Below, in pieces: positions 1-7,649 of a stretch of DNA of 64,000 nt (its first letter is position 1; each line of letters opens with the position of its first letter). This stretch comes from Pseudidiomarina aestuarii (lineage in GTDB: Bacteria; Pseudomonadota; Gammaproteobacteria; Enterobacterales; Alteromonadaceae), in assembly GCF_003987355.1 (NCBI RefSeq), contig NZ_PIPR01000001.1, forward strand, positions 1-64,000, given 5' to 3'. A program made the position numbers and the translations under genes. Under the pieces are notes generated by a model. It saw only the letters and a list, made by a program, of their open reading frames with translations, ran no database searches and had not been told where the DNA came from.

Positions 1-88
1 GACTCCATTCCGAACTCAGACGTGAAACGCTTCAGCGCCGATGGTAGTGTGGGGTCTCCCCATGTGAGAGTAGGACACCGCCAGGCTT
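1..88 (+). rRNA. rrf: 5S ribosomal RNA, 3' part (5' end outside window)
   Basis: The first bases match the conserved 3' two thirds of gammaproteobacterial 5S rRNA: the GAACTCAGACGTGAAACGC block near positions 11-31, the GATGGTAGTGTGGGG block, and the closing GAGAGTAGGACACCGCCAGGC at 66-86. The 5' end lies before the window. The exact 3' end is uncertain by a few bases. It is followed at once by a strong intrinsic terminator, so this is the end of an rRNA operon. In E. coli rrnB is likewise followed by murB-birA, so the context is conserved. Confidence 0.95.
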
Positions 89-294
89 CAAATAAACAAA
101 CCTCAGCCCAATGGGCTGGGGTTTTTTATTTCCAATCAGATGAAGGTGTCCTACTCTCGAGTAGGGCGAAGCAGGGAATTCGAAAGCCTAATAGTTTAGG
201 CTTTCGCCTGCGTAGCGGGACGAGCTCTGCGAGTCCCTGGCAAACCGCCAGGCTTCAAATAAACAAACCTCAGCCCAATGGGCTGGGGTTTTTT
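77..294 (+). repeat. 51-bp direct repeat of the 5S tail plus terminator, with an inverted 5S fragment between the copies
   Basis: Bases 77-127 and 244-294 are the same 51 bases: the last 10 bases of the 5S gene, the spacer and the terminator. Between the copies, 145-158 is the exact reverse complement of 66-79 (the GAGAGTAGGACACC of the 5S 3' end), and 181-206 is a perfect 10-bp hairpin with a 6-base loop. This looks like the remnant of a rearrangement at the operon end, for example loss of most of a second 5S gene. The mechanism is inference; the repeats are read directly. Confidence 0.85.
101..127 (+). terminator. Intrinsic terminator of the rRNA operon (copy 1)
   Basis: A GC-rich stem (CCTCAGCCCA pairing with TGGGCTGGGG, one T-G wobble) is followed by six T residues at 122-127. 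It lies 13 bases after the 5S end and matches a rho-independent terminator. Confidence 0.9.
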
Positions 295-295
295 T
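268..295 (+). terminator. Intrinsic terminator (copy 2)
   Basis: Second, identical copy of the rRNA operon terminator stem, here followed by seven T residues. It may serve as a back-up terminator protecting murB from rRNA read-through. Confidence 0.8.
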
Positions 296-448
296 ATGTG
301 CGCTGCGCACACACGCTACTGGCTACTAGTTATTAGCTACTCGCAAAGCCAAACCAGTAGCTAATCGCTAGTAACTAGTAACGCTTTTAGGTTTTGTTCC
401 TTCTGTTCCCTGTTCACTATTCCCTGTTTGGTCGATATTCACTATCAT
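296..448. repeat. Non-coding repeat-rich spacer before murB
   Basis: No gene is seen here. A perfect 15-base palindrome (TGTGCGC-T-GCGCACA) spans 297-311. Two imperfect inverted arms built from CTACTAGT/AGTAGCTA units span about 315-340 and 357-382; ATTAGCTAC at 332-340 pairs exactly with GTAGCTAAT at 357-365. From about 395 to 427 a degenerate direct repeat of TGTTCC/TGTTCA units follows. Such short AT-rich repeats are common in spacers of this group; a role is unknown. The murB promoter was not identified. Confidence 0.6.
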
Positions 449-1462
449 ATGCGTATGATCACGACGCATCGTAATGTCCCACTTAGCAATATCCATACAT
501 TTCAATTACCCTGTTTGGGTTCTGAAGTGCGTGAAATCGATGATGAATCTGATTGTCCAAAGCTACCGCAAGATAATTATTACGTTCTAGGTGAGGGTAG
601 CAATACGGTTTTTACTGAGAACTTCGGTCGCCCCATTGTAGTGAACAAAATTAAGGGCATTACTTGTGAAGAGACCACGACTGATTGGAAGCTCACTATC
701 GGTGCCGGTGAAAATTGGCATGATTTGGTACTTCACTGCCTTCAGAGAAATATATTTGGCTTTGAAAACCTAGCATTGATTCCGGGTACAGTTGGTGCTG
801 CACCTGTTCAGAATATTGGTGCGTATGGACGTGAAGTCAGCGAATTTATTTATAGTGTTCGGGCGTGGGATCGACATACATCTAAGTTTGTCGAGTTCAA
901 TAGTCAGGAATGCCTGTTCGGTTATCGAGATAGTATTTTTAAGCGAAATCCGGAACGATGGTTGATCACCTCGGTAACTTTTTTAATATCAAAAGTATGG
1001 CGTCGAGAAGTGAGCTATGGCGAATTGCAAAGCTTGAACCGTGACAAAGTGAGTGCATTCGATATATTTGAACGCGTGGTTGCGGTGCGAACACATAAAC
1101 TACCAGACCCCAAAACGAGTCCGAATGCGGGAAGTTTCTTCAAAAATCCAGTTATCCCCACGCATTATTATCAGGCGTTGCTATCTAAGTATGCCGATCT
1201 TCCGGGGTATTCACTCCCGAACGATTTAGTCAAAGTACCGGCTGGTTGGTTGATTGATCGGTTAGGGTGGAAGAACAAGAAATTTGGCGACATTTTGGTA
1301 CATCCGCAACAGGCGCTCGTGATAGTCAATACTAAGCCCGGTAGTGGCCAAGATTTGCTCGCACTCGCTCAAGCTATTGTTCGGTCGGTGGCGAACGCGT
1401 TTCAGATTCAACTTGAGGTGGAAGTACGCCTCCTTGGTCCATCAGACTTAATAGAGCTATAG
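449..1462 (+). CDS. murB: UDP-N-acetylenolpyruvoylglucosamine reductase MurB
   Basis: MurB reduces UDP-GlcNAc-enolpyruvate to UDP-MurNAc with NADPH and FAD, the second committed step of peptidoglycan precursor synthesis in the cytosol. The product has about 337 residues, close to the 342 of E. coli MurB. FAD-binding motifs are visible: LGEGSNT early, and IPGTVGAAPVQNIGAYG in the middle, followed by the substrate part with GYRDSIFK and PNAGSFFKNP near the C-terminus. This arrangement is type I MurB. The start is uncertain: ATG codons at 449 and 455 and a TTG at 428 are all in frame and none has a clear ribosome binding site; 449 was chosen by length. birA begins three bases after the stop, so the two are co-transcribed, as in E. 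coli after rrnB. Confidence 0.95.
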   Translation: MRMITTHRNVPLSNIHTFQLPCLGSEVREIDDESDCPKLPQDNYYVLGEGSNTVFTENFGRPIVVNKIKGITCEETTTDWKLTIGAGENWHDLVLHCLQRNIFGFENLALIPGTVGAAPVQNIGAYGREVSEFIYSVRAWDRHTSKFVEFNSQECLFGYRDSIFKRNPERWLITSVTFLISKVWRREVSYGELQSLNRDKVSAFDIFERVVAVRTHKLPDPKTSPNAGSFFKNPVIPTHYYQALLSKYADLPGYSLPNDLVKVPAGWLIDRLGWKNKKFGDILVHPQQALVIVNTKPGSGQDLLALAQAIVRSVANAFQIQLEVEVRLLGPSDLIEL

Positions 1463-1465
1463 CTG

Positions 1466-2464
1466 ATGACACAAAGACAAGAGCAAACATTAGTAAAATT
1501 AATTGAGATACTCAGTGACGGACAGTTTCACTCAGGGACACAGATTGGTGTTGAGTTGAATCTCAGCCGTGCTGCCATCAATCAGCATATTAAAAAGTTA
1601 TCCGCGTTAGGTCTTGATGTGTATAGCGTTACTGGGCGGGGATATCGGCTAAATAAGCCACTACAACTTCTTGATGAGGATAAATTAGCGAGTTATTTGA
1701 GTCGAGAGGGCGCCGCCAACATGGTACTTGAGCGCATAGTTGGCTCAAGTAACGATGTTCTTAAAACAGTTGTTAAGCAAAGTTCTCAAACGGCAGGATT
1801 TGCGGTGGTCGCGGAGGCACAAACTGCGGGTCGCGGTCGGCGTGGTCGCAGTTGGAGTTCACCGTTTGGGACCAATCTGTATTTAAGCATGTATTGGCCA
1901 CTCGAAAATGGTATGAGTCAAGCTATGGGCTTAAGTGTGGTCATTGGTACCGCTATCGCTAAAACTTTTGCGGAGGCTGGTATTCAGGCTGTGCAACTCA
2001 AATGGCCTAACGATGTCTTAGTCGAGAAACGCAAAATTGCCGGTATTCTGATCGAGCTTGAAGGACAAGCGACCGGTCCGGCAACCGCTATTATTGGGAT
2101 TGGTGTTAATTTAAGTATGCCCGAGTGGGCTGCACGCGACATTGAGCAACCTTGGATTGACTTGGAACAGGCGCTGGGTGGTAATTTTGATCGCAACGAG
2201 TGGGTCGCACGTATCATCACCGCAGTGCGAGAAGCGCTAAAGATTTACCAAAATCAGGGAATAAAACCATTTCGTGACAGCTGGAATCAATTTGATGCCT
2301 ATCAGAATCAGGCCGTTAAATTGCTTATGGGAGCTCATGCTATTCGAGGCGTTGCCGTTGGTATAGATGAACAAGGTGCGTTGTTGTTAAAACGCGACGG
2401 TAAAATTGAAGCCTATCATGCAGGCGAGGTAAGTTTAAGAAATGATGAAGCAACTTCTCGTTGA
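1466..2464 (+). CDS. birA: Biotin-protein ligase / biotin operon repressor BirA
   Basis: BirA makes biotinyl-AMP and transfers biotin to the carboxyl carrier protein of acetyl-CoA carboxylase; the bifunctional form also represses the biotin operon. The 332 residues include an N-terminal winged helix (about 8-65, with LSRAAINQHIKKL as recognition helix), so the repressor function is probably kept. The catalytic domain shows the biotinyl-AMP loop GRGRRGRSW (about 122-130), the KWPNDV motif and KIAGILIE. It lies 3 bases after murB, and its 3' end overlaps the start of coaX by about 20 bases, which points to translational coupling of the three genes. Confidence 0.96.
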   Translation: MTQRQEQTLVKLIEILSDGQFHSGTQIGVELNLSRAAINQHIKKLSALGLDVYSVTGRGYRLNKPLQLLDEDKLASYLSREGAANMVLERIVGSSNDVLKTVVKQSSQTAGFAVVAEAQTAGRGRRGRSWSSPFGTNLYLSMYWPLENGMSQAMGLSVVIGTAIAKTFAEAGIQAVQLKWPNDVLVEKRKIAGILIELEGQATGPATAIIGIGVNLSMPEWAARDIEQPWIDLEQALGGNFDRNEWVARIITAVREALKIYQNQGIKPFRDSWNQFDAYQNQAVKLLMGAHAIRGVAVGIDEQGALLLKRDGKIEAYHAGEVSLRNDEATSR

Positions 2465-3179
2465 TGCCGGGAATACCCGGGTGAAGACTGCGTTAATGGA
2501 TGCAGATGGTCATCTCGAACCTCTCTTCAATGTGTCGTATTCCGAGCTTAAAAATACGACTTTCCCCAGTGACATCGAAAACGTTTGGATGGGCGCGGTG
2601 AGCAATCAGGAGCGTATGGCATTGCTCAGTGACTGGCTTCATCAAGCTCCAGTGGAAGTCAGGGAAGTGCATTCCGAAAAAAGTGCGTTTGGTGTGACTA
2701 ATGCTTACGAACAACCGGAAAGCTTAGGGATTGATCGATGGTTAGCCATGATTGGTGCTTTTAGTGAGCAACAACGCGCTACTTTGATTATTGATGCCGG
2801 AACGGCAATAACAGCGGACTGGTTGGACTCCGGTGGTCGTCATCTCGGTGGCTGGATCGTACCAGGTGTGGATTTAATGCAACAGGCAGTCATAGACCGC
2901 GCTCCGAAGGTATTTCGCCACCACGATGGCTCTTGGGGCAAAGTGAACCAGCTTGGACTTTCGACACCCGATGGTTTAAGTAATGGCTGTACCAACGCGA
3001 TGGTCGGATTTATTCGGCAAGCTCTCGCTGTCACGGAGACTGAACTCGATTGGTTTGATTATCGGATAATTTTTAGTGGAGGCTCAACGCCACTGATTCC
3101 GATTGACTTGCGCCGTCGAGGTGAATTACGCACTGAACTCGTACTCTATGGTTTGGCTAGGTACGCAGAGCAGAAATAA
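2445..3179 (+). CDS. coaX: Type III pantothenate kinase CoaX
   Basis: CoaX phosphorylates pantothenate, the first step of coenzyme A synthesis; type III enzymes belong to the ASKHA fold and are not feedback-inhibited by CoA. The 244-residue product begins with the phosphate-binding motif LLVDAGNTRVK and has the second nucleotide motif IIDAGTAIT and the GWIVPG stretch typical of CoaX. ATG codons at 2442 and 2445 are both possible; 2445 gives the usual MKQLLVDAGN start. The gene overlaps the end of birA and ends in a strong terminator. E. coli has the unrelated coaA at this place after birA, so this is a non-homologous replacement in conserved context. Confidence 0.93.
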   Translation: MKQLLVDAGNTRVKTALMDADGHLEPLFNVSYSELKNTTFPSDIENVWMGAVSNQERMALLSDWLHQAPVEVREVHSEKSAFGVTNAYEQPESLGIDRWLAMIGAFSEQQRATLIIDAGTAITADWLDSGGRHLGGWIVPGVDLMQQAVIDRAPKVFRHHDGSWGKVNQLGLSTPDGLSNGCTNAMVGFIRQALAVTETELDWFDYRIIFSGGSTPLIPIDLRRRGELRTELVLYGLARYAEQK

Positions 3180-3182
3180 AAA

Positions 3183-3206
3183 GCGGCGCAGAAGCGCCGC
3201 TTTTTT
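3183..3206. terminator. Bidirectional terminator between coaX and nspC
   Basis: A perfect 7-bp stem GCGGCGC / GCGCCGC (3183-3189 and 3194-3200) with an AGAA loop is followed by six T residues on the plus strand and preceded by a run of A on the other side. It can end coaX on the plus strand and the polyamine operon on the minus strand. Confidence 0.88.
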
Positions 3207-3212
3207 GTGTTA

Positions 3213-4349
3213 TCAGGATAGTCGCGAGCGGAAATCTTCGTAACTGAATGAACGGATTAAATCAAACCGCCCATCTTTGCGTAAGATCCCAATATGCGGA
3301 TGTTGAACACCATTAAAGAATGTGGTCTTGACCATGGTGTAATGCATCATATCTTCAAAAATAATACGTGAGCCGGGTTGCAGCGGCTCAGCAAAGCTAT
3401 AAAGACCAATCACGTCACCGGCTAAACAGGAATTACCACCTAGCTTATAGGTGTAAGGTAAGACGCCTGGCTCGCGCGCATCAGTAACGGCTGGGCGATA
3501 TGGCATTTCTAGCACATCAGGCATATGCCCGGTTGCCGATACATCCAGAATTGCAATCAAACCATCGTTTTCTATCACATCAACGACTTCTGCTACCAAA
3601 GGACCTGTTTGCCAAGCGACAGCTGAGCCTGGCTCTAAAATAATATCTAGGTCGTAGGTTTCACGTAATCGTTTCAATTGCGCAATCAGGTGATCGACGT
3701 CGTATCCCTGACGCGTCATTAGATGACCACCGCCAAGATTCAACCACTTCATTTGCGGCAACCACTGAGCAAACTTTTGCTCAACAGCAGCTAGAGTGCG
3801 CTCTAGGGCAAACGAATCACATTCACACAAATTGTGGACATGAAGACCTTCAATTCCCGTTAAATCGGCTTGTTCCAGTTCACTGGCGCGAATACCCAGT
3901 CGCGAACCAGGTGCGCTCGGATCGTACAACTCGGTCTCCGCTTCTTGGTGTTCCGGATTCACCCGTATTCCTGCTGAAACCCCCGCAGCAATGGTCTGTT
4001 CTCTATAGCGCTGCCATTGATTCAAGCTATTGAATGAGATGTGGTTAACGAGCGGTAATAGCTCATCAATTTCACTTTGCTTGTAGCCAGGTGCATAAGC
4101 ATGGACTTCACGCTGAAACTCGCCGGCTGCAAGTTTCGCTTCCCAGACTGAACTCGCGGTACAGCCTACTAAGTACTCTCTGACGAGTGGGAACGTGCTC
4201 CACATTGAGAAACCTTTGAGTGCCAAAATAATGTGCGCGCCACTTTCTTGCTGCACCCGCTGCATTAGCTGGAGGTTACGCTCAAGAAGCGCCTCATCAC
4301 AAACGTAACAAGGCGACGGAATCGCTGAATCTAAGTATTTATTGGTCAT
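3213..4349 (-). CDS. nspC: Carboxynorspermidine / carboxyspermidine decarboxylase
   Basis: This PLP enzyme of the alanine-racemase fold decarboxylates carboxynorspermidine (or carboxyspermidine) to norspermidine (or spermidine). The 378 residues show the PLP lysine region LALKGFSMW, the phosphate-binding LNLGGGHLMTRQGYD, and EPGSAV and GNSCLAGD near the active site, all typical of this family. An in-frame extension upstream to 4403 overlaps the previous gene; the ATG at 4349 gives the usual N-terminus MTNKYLDSAIPSPCYV and lies 4 bases after the stop of the dehydrogenase gene, so it is taken as start. With that gene it forms a two-gene operon. Whether the product in vivo is norspermidine or spermidine cannot be told from sequence. 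Confidence 0.92.
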   Translation of the reverse strand: MTNKYLDSAIPSPCYVCDEALLERNLQLMQRVQQESGAHIILALKGFSMWSTFPLVREYLVGCTASSVWEAKLAAGEFQREVHAYAPGYKQSEIDELLPLVNHISFNSLNQWQRYREQTIAAGVSAGIRVNPEHQEAETELYDPSAPGSRLGIRASELEQADLTGIEGLHVHNLCECDSFALERTLAAVEQKFAQWLPQMKWLNLGGGHLMTRQGYDVDHLIAQLKRLRETYDLDIILEPGSAVAWQTGPLVAEVVDVIENDGLIAILDVSATGHMPDVLEMPYRPAVTDAREPGVLPYTYKLGGNSCLAGDVIGLYSFAEPLQPGSRIIFEDMMHYTMVKTTFFNGVQHPHIGILRKDGRFDLIRSFSYEDFRSRLS

Positions 4350-4353
4350 GTCA

Positions 4354-5553
4354 TTAGCGCTTAAATGGCGATTCGCATTCTTCGACCTGCCACGGCAAGC
4401 CATACTTGTTCAGACGCGCCATGAACTCATCAGGATCGAATTGTTCCATATTCCAAACGCCCGGTTTCATCCAATGTCCTTGCAACATCATTGATGCGCC
4501 AATCATAGCTGGGACGCCAGTTGTGTAGGAGACCGCTTGCGCGCCAACTTCAGCATTGCACACTGCATGATCACAATTGTTGTAGATGAAAATAGTTTTT
4601 TCTTTGCCGTCTTTGATACCCGTTACGTAAGCACCGATACAGGTGAGCCCTGTATAACCCTCGGCGAGTGAGCCCGGGTTTGGTAGTACCGCTTTCAAAA
4701 ACTCAAGTGGAACGATTTTCTGACCTTGAAACTCGATTGGCTGAATAGATGTCATGCCAACGTTTTCTAAAACGCGTAAGTGGGTCAAATATTCCTGACC
4801 GAAGGTCATCCAAAAGCGAGCCCGCTTTAGGGTTGGAAAATGCTTAACGATGGACTCCAATTCTTCATGAAACAGCAAGTAGGATGCGCGGACACCGACG
4901 TTTGGATAATCGAGATCTTCACGAACACTAATTGGGTCGGTTTCATGCCACTCACCGTTTTCCCAGTATTTTCCGCGTTGTGTGATTTCGCGAATATTGA
5001 TTTCTGGATTGAAGTTCGTTGCAAACGCTTGGCCATGATCACCACCGTTACAATCGACGATATCTAGATAATGAATTTCGTCAAAGTAATGTTTAGCTGC
5101 ATATGCGGTGAACACGTTGGTCACGCCCGGATCAAAGCCTGCTCCGAGTAACGCCATGATGCCTTTTTCTTTGAACCGCTCTTGATAAGCCCATTGCCAC
5201 GAATATTCGAACTTCGCTTCGTCTTTGGGTTCGTAGTTCGCAGTATCAAGGTAATGCACGCCAGTTTCTAAACAGGCATCCATAATGGGGAGGTCTTGAT
5301 AGGGTAGAGCAACGTTAATCACCAAGCTTGGTTGAACTTTGCGTATTAATTCTGCAACTTCACTGGCTTGATCCGCGTCCACTTTATAGACGCCGACCAC
5401 CCGATCTTTTCCAGCTTCAGCTTGCAATTGTTCGCATTTTGATAGTGTGCGACTGGCAAGGTGAATTTCTGAAAAATACTCCGGTAACATGGCACATTTC
5501 TTCACGACCACGCCAGCAACACCACCTGCTCCAATGATTAAGACTCGAGACAT
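4354..5553 (-). CDS. Carboxynorspermidine / carboxyspermidine synthase (saccharopine dehydrogenase family)
   Basis: The 399-residue product has an N-terminal Rossmann motif (VLIIGAGGVAGVVV) and the length and C-terminal domain of carboxynorspermidine dehydrogenase. This NADPH enzyme condenses aspartate semialdehyde with diaminopropane (giving carboxynorspermidine) or putrescine (giving carboxyspermidine) by reductive amination. The motifs GAGFDPGVTNVF and DCNGGDHG mark the saccharopine-dehydrogenase-like fold. It is followed after 4 bases by the matching decarboxylase. Together they replace or supplement the SpeD/SpeE route to triamines. The 102-base gap upstream should hold the promoter; none was firmly identified. 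Confidence 0.92.
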   Translation of the reverse strand: MSRVLIIGAGGVAGVVVKKCAMLPEYFSEIHLASRTLSKCEQLQAEAGKDRVVGVYKVDADQASEVAELIRKVQPSLVINVALPYQDLPIMDACLETGVHYLDTANYEPKDEAKFEYSWQWAYQERFKEKGIMALLGAGFDPGVTNVFTAYAAKHYFDEIHYLDIVDCNGGDHGQAFATNFNPEINIREITQRGKYWENGEWHETDPISVREDLDYPNVGVRASYLLFHEELESIVKHFPTLKRARFWMTFGQEYLTHLRVLENVGMTSIQPIEFQGQKIVPLEFLKAVLPNPGSLAEGYTGLTCIGAYVTGIKDGKEKTIFIYNNCDHAVCNAEVGAQAVSYTTGVPAMIGASMMLQGHWMKPGVWNMEQFDPDEFMARLNKYGLPWQVEECESPFKR

Positions 5554-5655
5554 GTATCAATACCCTTTTTGTCTAAATAGCCAATTTTGTCGGCAATGAA
5601 ATTAAGGGCAAAAGATAGCACAAAAATGAGGATTTCGCATGAAATGTAAGGCGAA

Positions 5656-7566
5656 TTACCGAGTTCGTTCTAAATACAGACGGGCCAATTGACGTAATTG
5701 AGATTGCATGGATGATTGATCAGGAAATCCATATTTTTTAGCGAGCTCGGCAAGGGTTCCGCGCGCCTCTAACAAGCCGCCGGGGAGTTTTACTTCGTAA
5801 GCTGTTAAAGACTTTTTATGATCGCACACCCGCCACGCGAATTGCACGTCATTGAATGGTAAATGGCCGAATGCAAAACCAGCCAATTGTTGTCGGGCGA
5901 TGCTGTAGCAAGAGGGCGACAGTGTCACCTCATGGCGCTGTAACCAGCCTATTTCAGTCGCATAATAGTGCGACCAATTATCAATAAGAAGCCGTTGGGC
6001 GGCTTTTAATCCACAAGCGATAAGCGCGTTCGGAAACCCGCTGGCCATATTCATTTTTCTACCCATGCGGAGAATTTGAAAGTCAGCAGCCAGCCAGAAC
6101 TTCATTACCCCAGGTTCGGCACCAAAGCTGCTGCCCAAAGCATCTACGTTGCTCTCGCGTGCTCGTTGTTTCAGTTCTTGTAACATCCGAAAACCAAGTC
6201 CTTGGCGGTGAAGTACTGTAGCAACAGCGATACGTGTGACTCGCCACCAGCGCCACGAGAGAGCCTCAGGTTGCTGCAAGTAGAAGCAGATTGCTTGCGG
6301 CATGATATTGCCTAAAAGTCTGCGCTCACCTTTGAGCACTGCGCCGTGAAGTGATTCCGTGAGCGGGCCTTCTTCGACATACCAAATCACGCCGATGACC
6401 GTCTTCCCTGAGTAAGTCAGCAGGAGACGTTGATGATTGTCGTCAAGAAGAAGCCTGAGGTCATTCGGACTGCTTTGATAATGTGCATCCAGTAGTAGCA
6501 CCATGACGTCACGAAGTTCCTGTTCAGTGAGTTGTGTCGCATGGCAATCGCGAATACTGATGTCTTTCTGTCTGGATTCAGGAATCGTGAGAGGTTCTGT
6601 CTGCAAAATCAGCGAATTACGCAGCCATTGTTCTGCGGGGTCATCTGAATGCCAGCGCAGTGGCTGGGTCAGTTCATGCGTTTTACAGATTCGTCGCTGA
6701 CGTAACCAGTCGACAAAACGGATAGCAAAGCCTTTCCCGCATCCTTCATAACCATCAATAGTGGTAGCAACGGCCCACACTGAGTAACGATCAACCAGTT
6801 GCCGTAAAATATGCAGAGGTATTGCCGCGGCTTCGTCAATGATTAATCGCTTGCCATGTCCCTCTGGTTCGGCTTGGAGTAATTTATCCCAAGGACGGAA
6901 CACTGCAGCATCACCGGCTTGCTCGAGCAGAGATTGAACGGCGTGTGGATGTGCAGCGGTAACTATGATGGGTTCTTTGTATTGACGATAGTAATGACGA
7001 CAAGCAACGCCCAATGTAGTACTTTTTCCTCGCCCTCGGTCAGCCATAATCAGATGGCAGGTACCAATGAGATCCGCCATAGTGGCACTTGCTTGATGTT
7101 GCTCATCGGTCAGCTCGAACTCAGCTTTAGCCGAAGATTTTTTCTCAGCACTTGATTCGGAAATTAGCGACCAGTCGAGAGTATGTGTGGGCGTCAGAAC
7201 AATGACAGTGGAAACTTTTTGAGCCCACAGTAATAGTCGTTTTTTGAAGGCGCTCGTTTGCGGCGGCAACAATACGATCATTAAACCACCACCGGTAACA
7301 GTGCCCAAACACGCCGCCAAGGCATCCGCATGGATGCCTTTACGCAGATCAAGCACAACTCGTTGAGTGGTCTTACCTAAACAATCTCGGTAGCGATGAA
7401 CGGCAATCTGTTGCGGGTCGGAATCGCTTAGCCAAAGGTCTATCGACTGTTGTTGCAGCTGCTGATAGTTCTCAGCCAACCACGACGCATCGCCATCCAA
7501 CAGGAGCACGCCACGGTGACGTTGCTCCGCCAGTTTAGTTAGCATCTCTGGTACGCGATTGATCAT
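5656..7566 (-). CDS. tmcA: tRNA(Met) cytidine acetyltransferase TmcA
   Basis: TmcA acetylates the wobble cytidine of elongator tRNA-Met (ac4C34) using acetyl-CoA and ATP, preventing misreading of AUA codons. The 636 residues (E. coli: 671) carry, in order, a DUF1726-type N-terminal domain, a helicase-like ATPase domain with Walker A MADRGRGKST (about 173-182) and DEAA box LIIDEAAAIP (about 239-248), a GNAT domain with the acetyl-CoA loop HRQGLGFRML (about 450), and a C-terminal tRNA-binding region. The start at 7566 gives a normal N-terminus; an internal ATG at residue 8 is possible. It lies 83 bases downstream of cnoX on the same strand. Confidence 0.95.
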   Translation of the reverse strand: MINRVPEMLTKLAEQRHRGVLLLDGDASWLAENYQQLQQQSIDLWLSDSDPQQIAVHRYRDCLGKTTQRVVLDLRKGIHADALAACLGTVTGGGLMIVLLPPQTSAFKKRLLLWAQKVSTVIVLTPTHTLDWSLISESSAEKKSSAKAEFELTDEQHQASATMADLIGTCHLIMADRGRGKSTTLGVACRHYYRQYKEPIIVTAAHPHAVQSLLEQAGDAAVFRPWDKLLQAEPEGHGKRLIIDEAAAIPLHILRQLVDRYSVWAVATTIDGYEGCGKGFAIRFVDWLRQRRICKTHELTQPLRWHSDDPAEQWLRNSLILQTEPLTIPESRQKDISIRDCHATQLTEQELRDVMVLLLDAHYQSSPNDLRLLLDDNHQRLLLTYSGKTVIGVIWYVEEGPLTESLHGAVLKGERRLLGNIMPQAICFYLQQPEALSWRWWRVTRIAVATVLHRQGLGFRMLQELKQRARESNVDALGSSFGAEPGVMKFWLAADFQILRMGRKMNMASGFPNALIACGLKAAQRLLIDNWSHYYATEIGWLQRHEVTLSPSCYSIARQQLAGFAFGHLPFNDVQFAWRVCDHKKSLTAYEVKLPGGLLEARGTLAELAKKYGFPDQSSMQSQLRQLARLYLERTR

Positions 7567-7649
7567 AGATTAACGTTAGGTTTTCACAGTCAGTTGCTGA
7601 GATCCAGAGATTACCTGTTATTAGACTACGAAGAAAGTCTACTCTGTCC

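Noticed and set aside
128-243. A second complete 5S rRNA gene
   Set aside because: Only the last 10 bases of 5S are repeated in direct orientation and 14 bases in inverted orientation; the conserved 5S body is missing.
22-336. Open frame of 104 codons at the window start
   Set aside because: It runs through the 5S rRNA gene and the duplicated terminators; the repeated peptide only reflects the 51-bp DNA repeat.
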